The notes: generated by a model not told the origin, from the sequence alone. A stretch of DNA of 64,000 nucleotides from Marinospirillum alkaliphilum DSM 21637 (GCF_900119735.1 NZ_FPJW01000004.1:1-64000), one strand, 5' to 3'; positions 9,036 to 18,290 are shown, counted from the stretch's first letter. Numbers and translations are program-made.

Positions 9036-10607
9036 GTGAACGAGGCTTTACTGCAGGCATTTAAAAATCCATCCACCTATGATCACCCCGTCAGTGAGGT
9101 GCAGCTGCGCGAAACACACATCTCCTGGGTGTTTCTGGCCGGTGATTTTGCTTACAAAATCAAAAAACCGGTGAACTTCGGCTTTCTTGACTATTCCAGC
9201 CTGGATCTTCGCAAACACTACTGCGAACTGGAGCTGGAGCTTAACCAGCGCATGGCGCCAGACTTTTATCTGGAAGTCTTGCCGGTTTCCGGCACTGCTG
9301 ATGCACCTCGCATCGGTGATGCCAGTGCCCCCTTTGAATACCTGCTGAAAATGCGGCGCTTTGATGACAGCCAGCTACTCAACGCCCTGCAACAGCGCGG
9401 TGAACTGGAAGAAAGCCACCTGCTGCAACTGGCCACTGAACTGGCAGACTTCCACCAGGCCATTGCACCGGGTCAGCCGCCCGAAGGGCTTGGTACTCCC
9501 GAAGCGGTCTGGGCACCGGCTCAGCAGAACTTTGACCAGATCCGTGATCTGCTGCAGGACGAAGAAGCCCTGAAACAGCTGCAACTGCTGGAAAGCTGGT
9601 CACGTGACACCTTTTCCCGCCTCTCGGAACTGATGCAGCAGCGTCTGGAGCAGGGTTATGTGCGCGCCTGCCACGGTGACCTGCACCTGGGTAACACCAC
9701 CCTGTGGCAAGGCAAGGTGGTGGCTTTTGACTGCATCGAATTCAATGACGCCTTCCGCTGGTGTGACGTGATCAGTGACCTGGCCTTCCTGTTGATGGAC
9801 CTGGAAGACCGTGGCCTGAAAAAAATGGCACAACTGACCCTGAATCATTACCTGGAACAGACTGGTGATTATCAGGGGCTGCAACTGCTGGCCTTCTACA
9901 AGGTTTACCGGGCACTGGTGCGCGCCAAGGTCAATCTGTTCCGCCTTGGCCAGCCCGGGCTGGATGATGAAGATCGTGCCGCTGTACTGCGCCAGTACCG
10001 CAGCTACACTGATCTGGCCGAAAGCTACACCGACTTCCACACACCCTACCTGCTGATCACTCACGGCTTTTCCGGCAGTGGCAAAAGCACCCTGACCGGC
10101 AGTGTGGTAAGAGAGCTGGGTGGCATTCGTATCCGTTCCGATGTGGAGCGCAAGCGCCTGTTCGGGTTACGTGCTGAAGAATCTGGGCGTGCCGGTCTCA
10201 CGGGTGGCATCTACACGCCGGAGGCCACTGAACAAACCTATCAGCGCCTGACCGAACTGGCCGACCAGGTGTTGCGGGCCTGCTTCCCGGTAACCCTGGA
10301 TGCCACCAACCTGAAAAAGAACCAGCGCACACGCCTGCGCGCCGTGGCTGAAAATCTCGGACTGCCATCCCTGATCATTTCGCTGAAAGCCGATGAAGCC
10401 ACCCTGCGCCGCCGCCTGACCAAGCGCATGGATGAAGGTGAAAAGATCGCAGAAGCTGATCTGCTGGTACTGGAACATCAATTGGCCACTCACGAACCGC
10501 TGGATGCTGATGAACTGACCTGTGCCGTCACCGTTGACACCGATGCACCGGCAGCCAGCCAGACGCTGGTGCGCCTGATCCGGGATCACCTGCGACTGGA
10601 TGACTGA
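9036..10607 (+). CDS. Two-domain kinase: APH-like domain plus P-loop kinase domain
   Basis: The 523-residue protein joins two families. The first 330 or so residues form an aminoglycoside-phosphotransferase-like fold with catalytic loop HGDLHLGNTTLW and metal-site FDCIEFNDAFRWCDVISDLAF (COG2187-like). From about residue 340 comes a P-loop kinase domain with Walker A GFSGSGKST (COG0645-like), followed by IRSDVERKRL and TLDATNLKK. Start is GTG 9036 with AGGAG 6 nt upstream, 22 nt after hemL. The fusion is common in proteobacteria but the substrate is unknown to me. Its 3' end overlaps the convergent lipoprotein gene by 22 nt. Confidence 0.85.
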   Translation: MNEALLQAFKNPSTYDHPVSEVQLRETHISWVFLAGDFAYKIKKPVNFGFLDYSSLDLRKHYCELELELNQRMAPDFYLEVLPVSGTADAPRIGDASAPFEYLLKMRRFDDSQLLNALQQRGELEESHLLQLATELADFHQAIAPGQPPEGLGTPEAVWAPAQQNFDQIRDLLQDEEALKQLQLLESWSRDTFSRLSELMQQRLEQGYVRACHGDLHLGNTTLWQGKVVAFDCIEFNDAFRWCDVISDLAFLLMDLEDRGLKKMAQLTLNHYLEQTGDYQGLQLLAFYKVYRALVRAKVNLFRLGQPGLDDEDRAAVLRQYRSYTDLAESYTDFHTPYLLITHGFSGSGKSTLTGSVVRELGGIRIRSDVERKRLFGLRAEESGRAGLTGGIYTPEATEQTYQRLTELADQVLRACFPVTLDATNLKKNQRTRLRAVAENLGLPSLIISLKADEATLRRRLTKRMDEGEKIAEADLLVLEHQLATHEPLDADELTCAVTVDTDAPAASQTLVRLIRDHLRLDD

Positions 10608-11506
10608 AAGGCTGCACAATAATCCACCGGCATTATTGCCGGTGTGAACAGCAGATAATCATAAACCTGCAACCCGTCCACCGCGGGTGGCAGGTAATCC
10701 TGTGGTTGCTGACGCTGATCAACCTGCACCAGCCAGACACTGACATGTTTCACATCCGGCGGGAGCCAGCGTGGGACACCCAGATCCTTGCGTACATGCA
10801 CTGATCCTGCCTGCAGCAGGCCTACGCGCCCATCCAGCTCAACTCCCAGTAACACCTCGGCCATGGCCTGATCTCTGGCCAGCTGCACCTCCCGCATTTT
10901 TGGCAGCAGTGCTTCAGGCAACTGACCGCAATGACCTTCATCCATCATGCGATCCAGCACCTGCGCCATGGCCTCGCTGATGGCAGGCAAAGGGGCTCCC
11001 TGCTGATAAGCATCACGCTGCTGCTGCGTGTCCAGATCAGCAGCCAGCACGCGCTTCGCATGCAATAACCCGCTCTGCACCAACTCACCATAACGCTCCC
11101 ACGGCCAGCCGGGCTGCCAGTCCAGCATCTCCGGTGTCACGGATGACTGACCCAGTGCGGCATCCAGCGCTGGCTGTTGCGGCTGGCGTGCCATTTCCAG
11201 TGCCAGGGGCCCCAGCCGTTGTTGTGCAGCCAGTTGCAGCATCCACTGGTGTGTCAGCCGCTGATGATCCGGATGATCGTGCTGCTCACCCACCAGCAAC
11301 CAGACACCATCAGGCAGCGACTCCAGCCACATATCCCGGTTCACCAGGGCTTGCTTTTTCACTGACCAGAGCTGTCCCACCAGGGGATGATCCATCTGCT
11401 CCCCGGCCAGCCATTCAGGTTCTTTCTGAGTAGCAGCGCCAGCACAACCTGCCAGCAACAACAGCCCCATAATCAAGGCACTCCAGTGCCATTTCAGTTG
11501 CTTCAA
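10586..11506 (-). CDS. ChaN-like haem-binding lipoprotein
   Basis: The N-terminus has a basic start, a hydrophobic stretch and a lipobox LLAGC with the lipidated Cys at residue 21, so the protein is probably membrane-anchored. The body matches the ChaN/DUF399 family: LLVGEQHDHPDHQRL near residue 90, LALEMARQ, and WERYGELV. ChaN-like proteins bind haem and are proposed to help in iron uptake; I see no TonB-dependent receptor nearby to support that here. The length, 306 residues, is typical. Convergent with the two-domain kinase, overlapping by 22 nt. Confidence 0.8.
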   Translation of the reverse strand: MKQLKWHWSALIMGLLLLAGCAGAATQKEPEWLAGEQMDHPLVGQLWSVKKQALVNRDMWLESLPDGVWLLVGEQHDHPDHQRLTHQWMLQLAAQQRLGPLALEMARQPQQPALDAALGQSSVTPEMLDWQPGWPWERYGELVQSGLLHAKRVLAADLDTQQQRDAYQQGAPLPAISEAMAQVLDRMMDEGHCGQLPEALLPKMREVQLARDQAMAEVLLGVELDGRVGLLQAGSVHVRKDLGVPRWLPPDVKHVSVWLVQVDQRQQPQDYLPPAVDGLQVYDYLLFTPAIMPVDYCAAFQSSSRR

Positions 11507-11659
11507 AAGTCGCCTCCAACTGCCGTTTCAAAACCCTGCACTGCTAAAGTCCAGCAGTACTTTCTTGCAATTTGTCTGGGATTACAGTAAATAAGCTAGT
11601 CTTTTTTTCGCCCGGTAGTAACCGATTTTCAGGACGCAATCACGTCGCGAGGCAAGGCC

Positions 11660-12097
11660 ATGCCAGAGAGCAAGCAAGAGATGCAAGCAAATCAGAGCTT
11701 TACCCCTTACCAGCAGGCCGAGGGTGAAGAGTACATGAGTGACGAGCAACTGGCCCACTTTCGCCAGCTGCTGCTGGACTGGAAACAGGAGCTGATGGAA
11801 GAGGTGGACCGCACGGTTCAGCACCTGAAGGAAGAAGCCTCCAACTTTGCCGACCCGGCAGACCGCGCCACCCAGGAAGAAGAATTCAGCCTGGAGCTGC
11901 GCACCCGTGATCGTGAACGCAAGCTGATCAAAAAAATCAACGATACACTGGAAAAAATTGAGCAGGGTGATTACGGCTACTGTGATGCCTGCGGCATTGA
12001 AATCGGCATTCGTCGTCTGGAAGCCCGCCCCACGGCCACCCTCTGTGTTGACTGCAAGAGCCTGGCCGAAATCAAGGAAAAACAAATCGGCGGTTGA
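11660..12097 (+). CDS. dksA: RNA polymerase-binding transcription factor DksA
   Basis: DksA enters the RNA polymerase secondary channel and, with ppGpp, represses rRNA promoters and activates amino-acid genes. The 145-residue protein has EEYMSDEQLAHFRQLL, a long coiled coil with the acidic tip ADPADRATQEEE, and a four-cysteine zinc finger (CDACG near 109, CVDC near 130). It is therefore the zinc-dependent DksA form. gluQ starts directly at its stop codon (TGA|ATG), an old and conserved pairing. The upstream 150 nt carry its promoter region, in which I could not pick a clear -35/-10. Confidence 0.97.
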   Translation: MPESKQEMQANQSFTPYQQAEGEEYMSDEQLAHFRQLLLDWKQELMEEVDRTVQHLKEEASNFADPADRATQEEEFSLELRTRDRERKLIKKINDTLEKIEQGDYGYCDACGIEIGIRRLEARPTATLCVDCKSLAEIKEKQIGG

Positions 12098-13033
12098 ATG
12101 CAGCCCCCGCTGACTGCATCCACCACCTATCGGGGGCGCTTTGCCCCCACTCCTTCAGGCCCGTTGCATTTCGGTTCGCTGGTCACTGCCGTGGCCAGCT
12201 GGCTGGAAGCCCGCTCTCATCAGGGCCAGTGGCTGGTTCGCATGGAAGACCTGGACCCACCGCGTGAAGCGCCCGGTGCAGCCGATCACATCCTGCACAC
12301 CCTTGAAGCCTTTGGTCTGACCTGGGATGGCTCGGTGATGTATCAGAGCCAACGCCATGCTGCTTACCAGCAACAGCTGGATCAGCTGATTCAGGCGGGC
12401 CACGCCTACCCCTGCAGCTGCAGCCGCAAGGCACTCGAAGGGCATCACCGCTATCCCGGCTGGTGTCGCTCAGCACCACAACACCCGGACCAACCACTGG
12501 CCTGGCGACTTCGCGTTGATGATCAGGTCAGTGTTCAATGGCAGGATCAGGTACAGGGTCCGCAATGCTGGCCACTGCAACAAGCCGGTGACGTGGTGAT
12601 CCGTCGCAAGGATCAGCTCTGGGCCTATCAACTGGCGGTGGTGGTGGACGATCTGAAACAGGGTATGACTCATATCCTGCGCGGTATCGATCTGATCGAC
12701 TCCACACCCTGGCAGATCTGGCTGCAGGTCTGTATGGGCCGGGCGAACAGTGATGCCCCGGCATTCCAATACGCGCACCTTCCCGTTATAGTGAATGCCG
12801 TCGGCCAGAAACTTTCCAAACAGAATCTGGCACCGGCATTGGATACCGCCCGCATCAGCAGCCTGTTAATGCTGGCCTTGCAGGCGTTGGGCCAACAACC
12901 CGACCCGGCACTTCAGCAGGAAACACCTGAAACCCTGCTGCATGAAGCCATCCACTTCTGGCAGCTGGACAAGGTGCCCGCCGTGGCAGCCATCAGTGAA
13001 ACGGACCTGAAACCATGTATTTCTATCGCTTAG
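12098..13033 (+). CDS. gluQ: Glutamyl-Q tRNA(Asp) synthetase
   Basis: This GluRS paralogue lacks the anticodon-binding domain and attaches glutamate to the queuosine base of tRNA-Asp. The 311-residue protein shows FAPTPSGPLHFGSLV with the HIGH-like HFGS, the VRMEDLDPPRE block, a zinc-site Cys cluster (CSCSRKAL…GWC) and the degenerate KMSKS motif KLSKQN. The start ATG immediately follows the dksA stop. Its last 19 nt overlap the next small gene (13015–13188). Confidence 0.94.
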   Translation: MQPPLTASTTYRGRFAPTPSGPLHFGSLVTAVASWLEARSHQGQWLVRMEDLDPPREAPGAADHILHTLEAFGLTWDGSVMYQSQRHAAYQQQLDQLIQAGHAYPCSCSRKALEGHHRYPGWCRSAPQHPDQPLAWRLRVDDQVSVQWQDQVQGPQCWPLQQAGDVVIRRKDQLWAYQLAVVVDDLKQGMTHILRGIDLIDSTPWQIWLQVCMGRANSDAPAFQYAHLPVIVNAVGQKLSKQNLAPALDTARISSLLMLALQALGQQPDPALQQETPETLLHEAIHFWQLDKVPAVAAISETDLKPCISIA

Positions 13034-13188
13034 TGCTGGTACTGGTCACCATCGGTTATTTCTTCTCTCCCTGGTTCCTGTTGCCCTGGGGCAGCAGCAA
13101 CTGGTACCAACCCTTTCTGATGTGGCTGGCGCTGATTGGCGGCACCCTGTGGTTGGAACAGAAGCGCCGCCTGGAGCAGCTCGAATAA
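13015..13188 (+). CDS. Small membrane protein in front of cbrA (CbrX-like)
   Basis: A 57-residue frame (MYFYRLVLVLVTIGYFFSPW… to …KRRLEQLE) starts inside the end of gluQ and stops 1 nt before the cbrA start. It has two hydrophobic segments and a basic C-terminus. Pseudomonads carry a small conserved frame in exactly this place, called cbrX in P. putida as I recall, reported to be cotranslated with cbrA. The tight spacing, membrane character and position support a real gene. Its role, if any beyond translational coupling, is unknown to me. Confidence 0.75.
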   Translation: MYFYRLVLVLVTIGYFFSPWFLLPWGSSNWYQPFLMWLALIGGTLWLEQKRRLEQLE

Positions 13189-13189
13189 C

Positions 13190-16123
13190 ATGAGTTTCAC
13201 GCTCACGCAGATTTTTGTGCTTGGTGTCGGCTACCTGTCGATCCTGTTTGCCTGCGCCTGGATTGTTGAGCGTGGCTGGCTGCCACAACGCTTGGTCCGT
13301 CATCCACTGGTTTATGTATTGGCACTGGGCATGTATGCCAGCGCCTGGGCCTTTTATGGCTCCTTTGGTATGGCCGAGCGTTATGGTTACGGTTATCTGA
13401 CCTATTACCTCGGTATCTCTGCAGCCTTTGTACTGACCCCAGTGTTACTGACTCCCCTGTTACGGCTGACCCGCACCTACCAACTATCTTCCCTGGCCGA
13501 CCTGTTTGCCTTCCGTTTTCGCAGTCGCTGGGTAGGCATGCTGGTCACTCTCGGTTTGCTGGCAGGAACCATGCCTTTGCTGGCCCTGCAGATTCAGGCC
13601 ATCGGTGATGTCATTCACCTGCTGACCAATGAATCTTCGCCCTATCATCTGGCTTTTGTGTTCTGCGCAGTCATCTCCCTGTTTGCCACCCTGTTTGGTG
13701 CCCGTCATATTTCATTGCGCGAGCGCCATGAAAGCCTGCTGGTCGCCATTGCCTTTGAGTCCCTGGTGAAGCTGGTGGCTTTTCTGGCACTGGGAGCCGT
13801 AACCCTGTGGCTGGTGTTTGATGGTTTTGACGGGCTGGAAAACTGGCTGATAACCCACGGTGACAGCCTGGCTGCCGCAGTGCAGCCACTGGAAGACAAC
13901 CAATGGCGCACCCTGCTGTTACTGTTTTTTGCCACTGCTGTTTCCATGCCCCATATCTTTCACATCATTTTCACCGAAAACCCCTCCGAAACAGCACTGC
14001 GCCAGGCCAGCTGGATGCTGCCGATATTCCTGCTGCTACTGGCCTTACCAGTACCGGTGATCTACTGGGGACATCAGGCCCTGGGCAGCAGTCTGCCCAT
14101 TGAATATGCCAGTTTGTCTTTAGGTGGTTACTGGACCCTGCTGTCATTTATTGCCGGTCTGGCCGCCGCCAGCGGCACCATCATTGTGATTACCCTGGCC
14201 CTGGCTCCGATGGTGCTGAATCACCTGGTGCTGGCGGTGTATCAGCCACCGGCCCACTTTGATATTTATTACTGGCTGATCTGGATGCGGCGACTGCTGA
14301 TCGCCTCGCTGATTTTCATTGGTTATCTGGTTTACCTGGTGGTCAGTGCTCACCATGATCTGGCCACACTGGGACTCTCGGCATTCATTGCCACCCTGCA
14401 ATTCCTGCCCGGTATTCTGGCGCTGCTCTACTGGCCAACGGCCAATCGCAAAGGGCTGCTGGCTGGTTTAACAGCCGGTTTTGGTGTCTGGGCCATCGGA
14501 CTGGGTTTCCCATTGATGCTGGACATTCACCAACTGGCACTCCCCGGTGGTGGTCTGCTGGAACTGCGCGGCATTGATGACTGGTTTCAGGTCACCATCC
14601 TGGCCATTACCAGCAACATTCTGATTTTTATTGTGATCTCCCTGGTTACTGATGCCAGCGAAGAAGAAAAGGCCGGGGCACTGGCCTGCTCACAGGATGC
14701 CTTGTTACAGCCCAAACGCCTGCAACTGAAAGCGCGGACCTGTGAAGACTTCACCCGTTTTCTCAGCATCCCCCTGGGGCAGGAAACCGCCCAGCGCGAA
14801 GTGACCCGGGCACTCAATGAACTTGGTTTGCATCCGGCCGATGCCAGGCCCTATTCAATGCGCCGCTTGCGTGACCAGATCCAGGCCAACCTGTCTGGCC
14901 TGATGGGTCCTGCTGTCGCGCAGGAACTGACTGATCGCTACCTGCCCTGGAAAACCAAAAGTGCCGACTCAGAAGATGACATTCACTACGTGGAGCGTCA
15001 TCTGGAGGAATATCGTACCCGCTTGACCGGCATGGCTCGTGAGCTGGACAAACTGCGCCGCCATCATCGCCAGACCCTGCTGCACCTCCCGGTTGGTATT
15101 TGCACCCTGGGTCGGGATCAGGAAGTACTGATGTGGAACCGCGCCATGGAAAAACTCACTGGCATCAGTGGTGATCAGGTGATTGGCTCTCGCATTCGTC
15201 ACCTGCCGGAACCCTGGAACAACCTGTTGGACGAATTCCTGCAAAACCCCAATCGTCAGGCTTATCGCCAACCTCTGGAGCAGCAGAACAAAACACGCTG
15301 GTTAACCCTGCACAAAGCGCGCCTGGATGATCCGGTTGCGGTGATGGGTGGCACCGTGCTGCTGGTGGAGGACCAAAGTGAAGTCAAGGAACTGGAAGAC
15401 AAACTGCTGCATAACGAGCGCCTGGCTTCAATCGGTCGGCTGGCAGCCGGTGTGGCCCATGAAATTGGCAACCCTGTCACTGGCATCTCTTCTCTGGCGC
15501 AGAATCTGCGTTATGACGCAGAAGAGCCGGATGCCGTTCGCGAAACCAGCACCCAGATCCTGCAACTGACCAACCGCATCACAGCCATTGTTCACTCACT
15601 GGTCAGTTTTGCTCATGCCGGACGCCACAGTGACAGCCTGCGTTTTGAGCAGGTTAAACTGCATGATGCCTTCCAGGAAGCCATCAACCTCATTTCCCTC
15701 AGCAACCGGGGTCGTAATCGCCAGTACACCAACAACTGCCCTGAGCAGTTGGTGATGCAGGGGGATGGGCAGCGGCTGATCCAGGTGTTTGTCAACCTGA
15801 TTGGCAATGCCCGTGATGCAACCCAGGATGGTGGTCAGATACTTTGTTGTGGTTATCAGGAAAATCACCATCTGGTGCTTGAGGTTCATGACGATGGCTG
15901 TGGCATACCTGCAGAACATCTGCAGCACCTTTTTGAACCCTTTTACACCACCAAACAGGCCGGTGAAGGGACAGGCTTGGGGCTGGCACTGGTTTATAGT
16001 ATTGTCGAAGAACATCACGGGCAGATTCAGGCCATCAGCCCCAGCCCCATATCAGGAAAAGGCAGCTGTTTCCGCTGCCGCTTTCCGATCACGGCCAACG
16101 CACCCGAATATCAGGAGCAGTAA
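13190..16123 (+). CDS. cbrA: Sensor histidine kinase CbrA (SLC5-type transporter fused to kinase)
   Basis: CbrA is the sensor of the CbrAB carbon/nitrogen-balance system. The 977-residue protein begins with about 13 membrane helices of sodium/solute-symporter type (roughly residues 1–510). A linker and a PAS-like domain follow (VGICTLGRDQEVLMWNRAMEKLTG), then a HisKA domain with phospho-acceptor His757 in VAHEIGNPVTG. The HATPase domain has NLIGNARDA, DDGCGIP and GTGLGLALVYSI. ATG 13190 lies 2 nt after the small upstream frame's stop, and cbrB follows 6 nt downstream. Histidine uptake is known for P. putida CbrA; the ligand here is not visible. Confidence 0.95.
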   Translation: MSFTLTQIFVLGVGYLSILFACAWIVERGWLPQRLVRHPLVYVLALGMYASAWAFYGSFGMAERYGYGYLTYYLGISAAFVLTPVLLTPLLRLTRTYQLSSLADLFAFRFRSRWVGMLVTLGLLAGTMPLLALQIQAIGDVIHLLTNESSPYHLAFVFCAVISLFATLFGARHISLRERHESLLVAIAFESLVKLVAFLALGAVTLWLVFDGFDGLENWLITHGDSLAAAVQPLEDNQWRTLLLLFFATAVSMPHIFHIIFTENPSETALRQASWMLPIFLLLLALPVPVIYWGHQALGSSLPIEYASLSLGGYWTLLSFIAGLAAASGTIIVITLALAPMVLNHLVLAVYQPPAHFDIYYWLIWMRRLLIASLIFIGYLVYLVVSAHHDLATLGLSAFIATLQFLPGILALLYWPTANRKGLLAGLTAGFGVWAIGLGFPLMLDIHQLALPGGGLLELRGIDDWFQVTILAITSNILIFIVISLVTDASEEEKAGALACSQDALLQPKRLQLKARTCEDFTRFLSIPLGQETAQREVTRALNELGLHPADARPYSMRRLRDQIQANLSGLMGPAVAQELTDRYLPWKTKSADSEDDIHYVERHLEEYRTRLTGMARELDKLRRHHRQTLLHLPVGICTLGRDQEVLMWNRAMEKLTGISGDQVIGSRIRHLPEPWNNLLDEFLQNPNRQAYRQPLEQQNKTRWLTLHKARLDDPVAVMGGTVLLVEDQSEVKELEDKLLHNERLASIGRLAAGVAHEIGNPVTGISSLAQNLRYDAEEPDAVRETSTQILQLTNRITAIVHSLVSFAHAGRHSDSLRFEQVKLHDAFQEAINLISLSNRGRNRQYTNNCPEQLVMQGDGQRLIQVFVNLIGNARDATQDGGQILCCGYQENHHLVLEVHDDGCGIPAEHLQHLFEPFYTTKQAGEGTGLGLALVYSIVEEHHGQIQAISPSPISGKGSCFRCRFPITANAPEYQEQ

Positions 16124-16129
16124 AACGCC

Positions 16130-17566
16130 ATGAGTCAGATACTGATCGTTGAGGATGAAGGCATCATCCGTTCCGCCCTGCGCCGCTTGCTGGAGCGCAA
16201 CGGCTTCAAGGTCAGTGAAGCGGGAACCGTTGCTGAAGCTCGACAACAACTGGCCGCTCAAACCTTTGACCTGATCATCAGTGACCTGCGCCTGCCGGGC
16301 GAGTCTGGCACCGAGCTGATCAGCCAGGAAACCCCGGTACTGATCATGACCAGTTATGCCAGCCTACGCTCGGCAGTGGATGCCATGAAGCTGGGTGCCG
16401 TGGACTACATTGCCAAGCCCTTTGACCATGATGAAATGCTGTCAGCGGTCAACCACATCCTCAGCCAACACCGCCGCACAAAAGAGTCACAAGCCACAGC
16501 AGAAGATCAACCAACCGCATCACCGGCTGTTGGTCTGGCTGGCATGATCGGCGACAGCGACGTGATGCAGGCGGTATTCCGTCAGATCAGAAAAATTGCA
16601 CCCTATGACAGTCGGGTACTGATTCTTGGTGAATCCGGCACTGGCAAAGAGCTGGTCGCACGGGCCCTGCATGCCCTCAGTCCGCGTCGTGATGCACCGC
16701 TGATTTCAGTCAACTGTGCCGCGATACCGGAAACCCTGATCGAATCCGAACTTTTTGGCCACGAAAAAGGGGCTTTCACCGGCGCCAATGCCAGCCGTAA
16801 TGGTCTGGTGGAAGCGGCTGATGGCGGCAGCCTGTTTCTGGATGAAATCGGTGAGTTGCCACTGGAAGCCCAGGCACGCCTGCTGCGCGTACTGCAAGAG
16901 GGTGAAATTCGACGCCTGGGCTCTGTCGAGTCACGACGGGTCGATGTACGGTTGATTGCTGCCACCCACCGGGATATACGCACCCTGGTGGACCAGGGGC
17001 GTTTTCGCCTGGATCTTTATTACCGCCTGAATGTTGTGGAGCTGGAGCTGCCCTGTTTGTCTGAGCGCGGCGAAGATGTATTGATGATCGCTGACCACCT
17101 GCTGACCAACATCTGCCAGCGCCTGGGCAAACCCCAGGCACGTTTTTCCAAGTCAGCCCGCAATGCACTTCTGTCCTACTCCTGGCCAGGCAATGTACGG
17201 GAGCTGGAAAACCGCGTCGAACGCGCCGTACTGCTGTGTGATGACACCCTGTTACACGCCGAGGATCTGGATCTGCCTCAACCCAGTCACGCAACACGTC
17301 GTGCCAGCTTTGCCCCCTCAGCAACAACAACAGCCTTGCCAACCCAGGTTGAAAATCCGATCTCCACCAGCAGCGACCATGATCCCGCACACCTCCCTGT
17401 GGATGATTTATCGCTGGAAGACTACTTTGTCCGTTTTGTTCGGGAAAACCAGGATCATCTGAGTGAAACCGAGCTGGCTAAAAAGCTCGGCATCTCACGC
17501 AAGTGCCTGTGGGAAAGACGTCAGCGCCTGGGAATTCCGCGCCGTAAAACCGCTACCAGTCGTTAA
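16130..17566 (+). CDS. cbrB: Sigma-54-dependent response regulator CbrB
   Basis: CbrB is an NtrC-family enhancer-binding protein phosphorylated by CbrA. The 478-residue protein has a receiver domain with Asp52 in IISDLRLPG, then a AAA+ domain with Walker A GESGTGKE near 167, the sigma-54 contact loop GAFTGA and [10 protein letters not shown]-terminal Fis-type helix-turn-helix closes it ([18 protein letters not shown]). In Pseudomonas its main target is crcZ, and here a crcZ-like locus with a sigma-54 promoter lies just downstream. Overlap with cbrA is nil; the gap is 6 nt. Confidence 0.95.
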   Translation: MSQILIVEDEGIIRSALRRLLERNGFKVSEAGTVAEARQQLAAQTFDLIISDLRLPGESGTELISQETPVLIMTSYASLRSAVDAMKLGAVDYIAKPFDHDEMLSAVNHILSQHRRTKESQATAEDQPTASPAVGLAGMIGDSDVMQAVFRQIRKIAPYDSRVLILGESGTGKELVARALHALSPRRDAPLISVNCAAIPETLIESELFGHEKGAFTGANASRNGLVEAADGGSLFLDEIGELPLEAQARLLRVLQEGEIRRLGSVESRRVDVRLIAATHRDIRTLVDQGRFRLDLYYRLNVVELELPCLSERGEDVLMIADHLLTNICQRLGKPQARFSKSARNALLSYSWPGNVRELENRVERAVLLCDDTLLHAEDLDLPQPSHATRRASFAPSATTTALPTQVENPISTSSDHDPAHLPVDDLSLEDYFVRFVRENQDHLSETELAKKLGISRKCLWERRQRLGIPRRKTATSR

Positions 17567-17573
17567 GCACCCA

Positions 17574-17628
17574 GGGTGTTACCGTAACACCCACCCCCCG
17601 TACCGCACCTCCTGAAACGAGGTAACAC
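17574..17628. promoter_or_regulatory. Probable CbrB enhancer sites (UAS)
   Basis: GGGTGTTACCGTAACACCC at 17574–17592 is a palindrome with two perfect 9-bp arms, and a separate half-site GGTAACAC lies at 17621–17628. TGTTAC/GTAACA half-sites are what I remember for CbrB binding upstream of Pseudomonas crcZ. The sites are about 100–145 bp upstream of the predicted start, a normal distance for a sigma-54 enhancer. The palindrome also lies just after the cbrB stop, but with no T-run it is not a standard terminator. Confidence 0.7.
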
Positions 17629-17700
17629 TTCTGCTCCAGACCTTGTTTTTCAGGTACAAAAAAACAATAACCCAATGTTTTTAAAGCAATTTAATTTTTA

Positions 17701-17716
17701 TGGCACGCATTGAGCA
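17701..17716 (+). promoter_or_regulatory. Sigma-54 promoter of the crcZ-like RNA
   Basis: TGGCACGCATTGAGCA carries the invariant GG (17702–17703) and GC (17714–17715) at the correct 10-bp spacing and a full TGGCAC -24 block. The -12 side deviates (TGAGCA against TTGCW). Transcription should begin near 17727, directly before the first A-rich motif. Placement between CbrB half-sites and an A-rich noncoding stretch makes the call strong. Confidence 0.8.
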
Positions 17717-17726
17717 TTATTCTTGG

Positions 17727-18210
17727 CAAGAAAAACAAGAACACCGGCGTCAGTGACTCAGCAAAACAACAACAAACCTGAGCCTGGCCGAACCGGCTTC
17801 CACATAACAAGAACAACAGGAAGCCAGGTGAGCGACCCCTGCAAGCCGACATAAAAACAACAAAAGGCACCACAGGAATAGGCACTAACAATAAAAATAA
17901 CTGCCAGGGTCTCCGGTCTTCAGCGAAAACCGATGCCACCTGATAAAAACAAAAACAAAATCAGGTCGCATCAATGGAGTGAATAAAAACAACAAGCACT
18001 CCGGAACCAGGTCCAAGCTGAGGCTAAATTGTTTTGAATACGAGGCGGTCAACCGTCAGCCCGCAACAACAACAATAACGGGCAGCAACTTGGTGACTGT
18101 GATACGTATTCAGGGCGATCTAGAAACATCTCCCTAATTCATGCATGGATGCATCAGGAAAACAGTGTCAATCGATTCAAAGGGGAAGGCCACGGCCTTC
18201 CCCTTTTGTT
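17727..18210 (+). ncRNA. crcZ: CrcZ-like small RNA (Hfq/Crc decoy)
   Basis: Between cbrB and pcnB lie about 480 noncoding nt, from a sigma-54 promoter to an intrinsic terminator. Eight A-rich AANAANAA-type motifs occur, near 17728, 17762, 17802, 17850, 17885, 17945, 17982 and 18064. At least five sit in the loop of a perfect short stem: 17757–17761/17778–17782, 17795–17801/17819–17825, 17938–17944/17960–17966, 17976–17981/17997–18002 and 18059–18063/18079–18083; 17881–17884/17902–17905 is a weaker sixth. In Pseudomonas, CrcZ made by CbrB titrates Hfq/Crc from A-rich sites on catabolic mRNAs and so relieves catabolite repression. Position, promoter and motif content all agree; the exact ends are inferred. 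Confidence 0.85.
18179..18207 (+). terminator. Intrinsic terminator of the crcZ-like RNA
   Basis: AAAGGGGAAGG (18179–18189) pairs with CCTTCCCCTTT (18196–18206) around a 6-nt loop, and the stem runs into TTTTGTT. It separates the small RNA from pcnB, whose ATG is 84 nt downstream. Confidence 0.85.
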
Positions 18211-18290
18211 ATCTGTCTACCCTTCAGTCTTTGCCCCACCCCGCTGGTCGGTTAAACTGCTGCATCTTCATTTCAGAAGCACAGGTCAAA

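Noticed and set aside
10624-10645. A CCGGCATTATTGCCGG hairpin as terminator after the two-domain kinase
   Set aside because: It lies inside the coding region of the convergent lipoprotein gene and has no T-run.
16776-17390. A 204-residue frame antisense to cbrB
   Set aside because: cbrB is intact on the plus strand over the same bases, and the antisense protein is Arg/Pro/Gly-rich without motifs.
17727-18090. Repeated A-rich units considered as a CRISPR array or tandem repeat
   Set aside because: The units are not identical, spacers vary, the flanking arms differ each time, and there are no cas genes; a CrcZ-type RNA explains them better.
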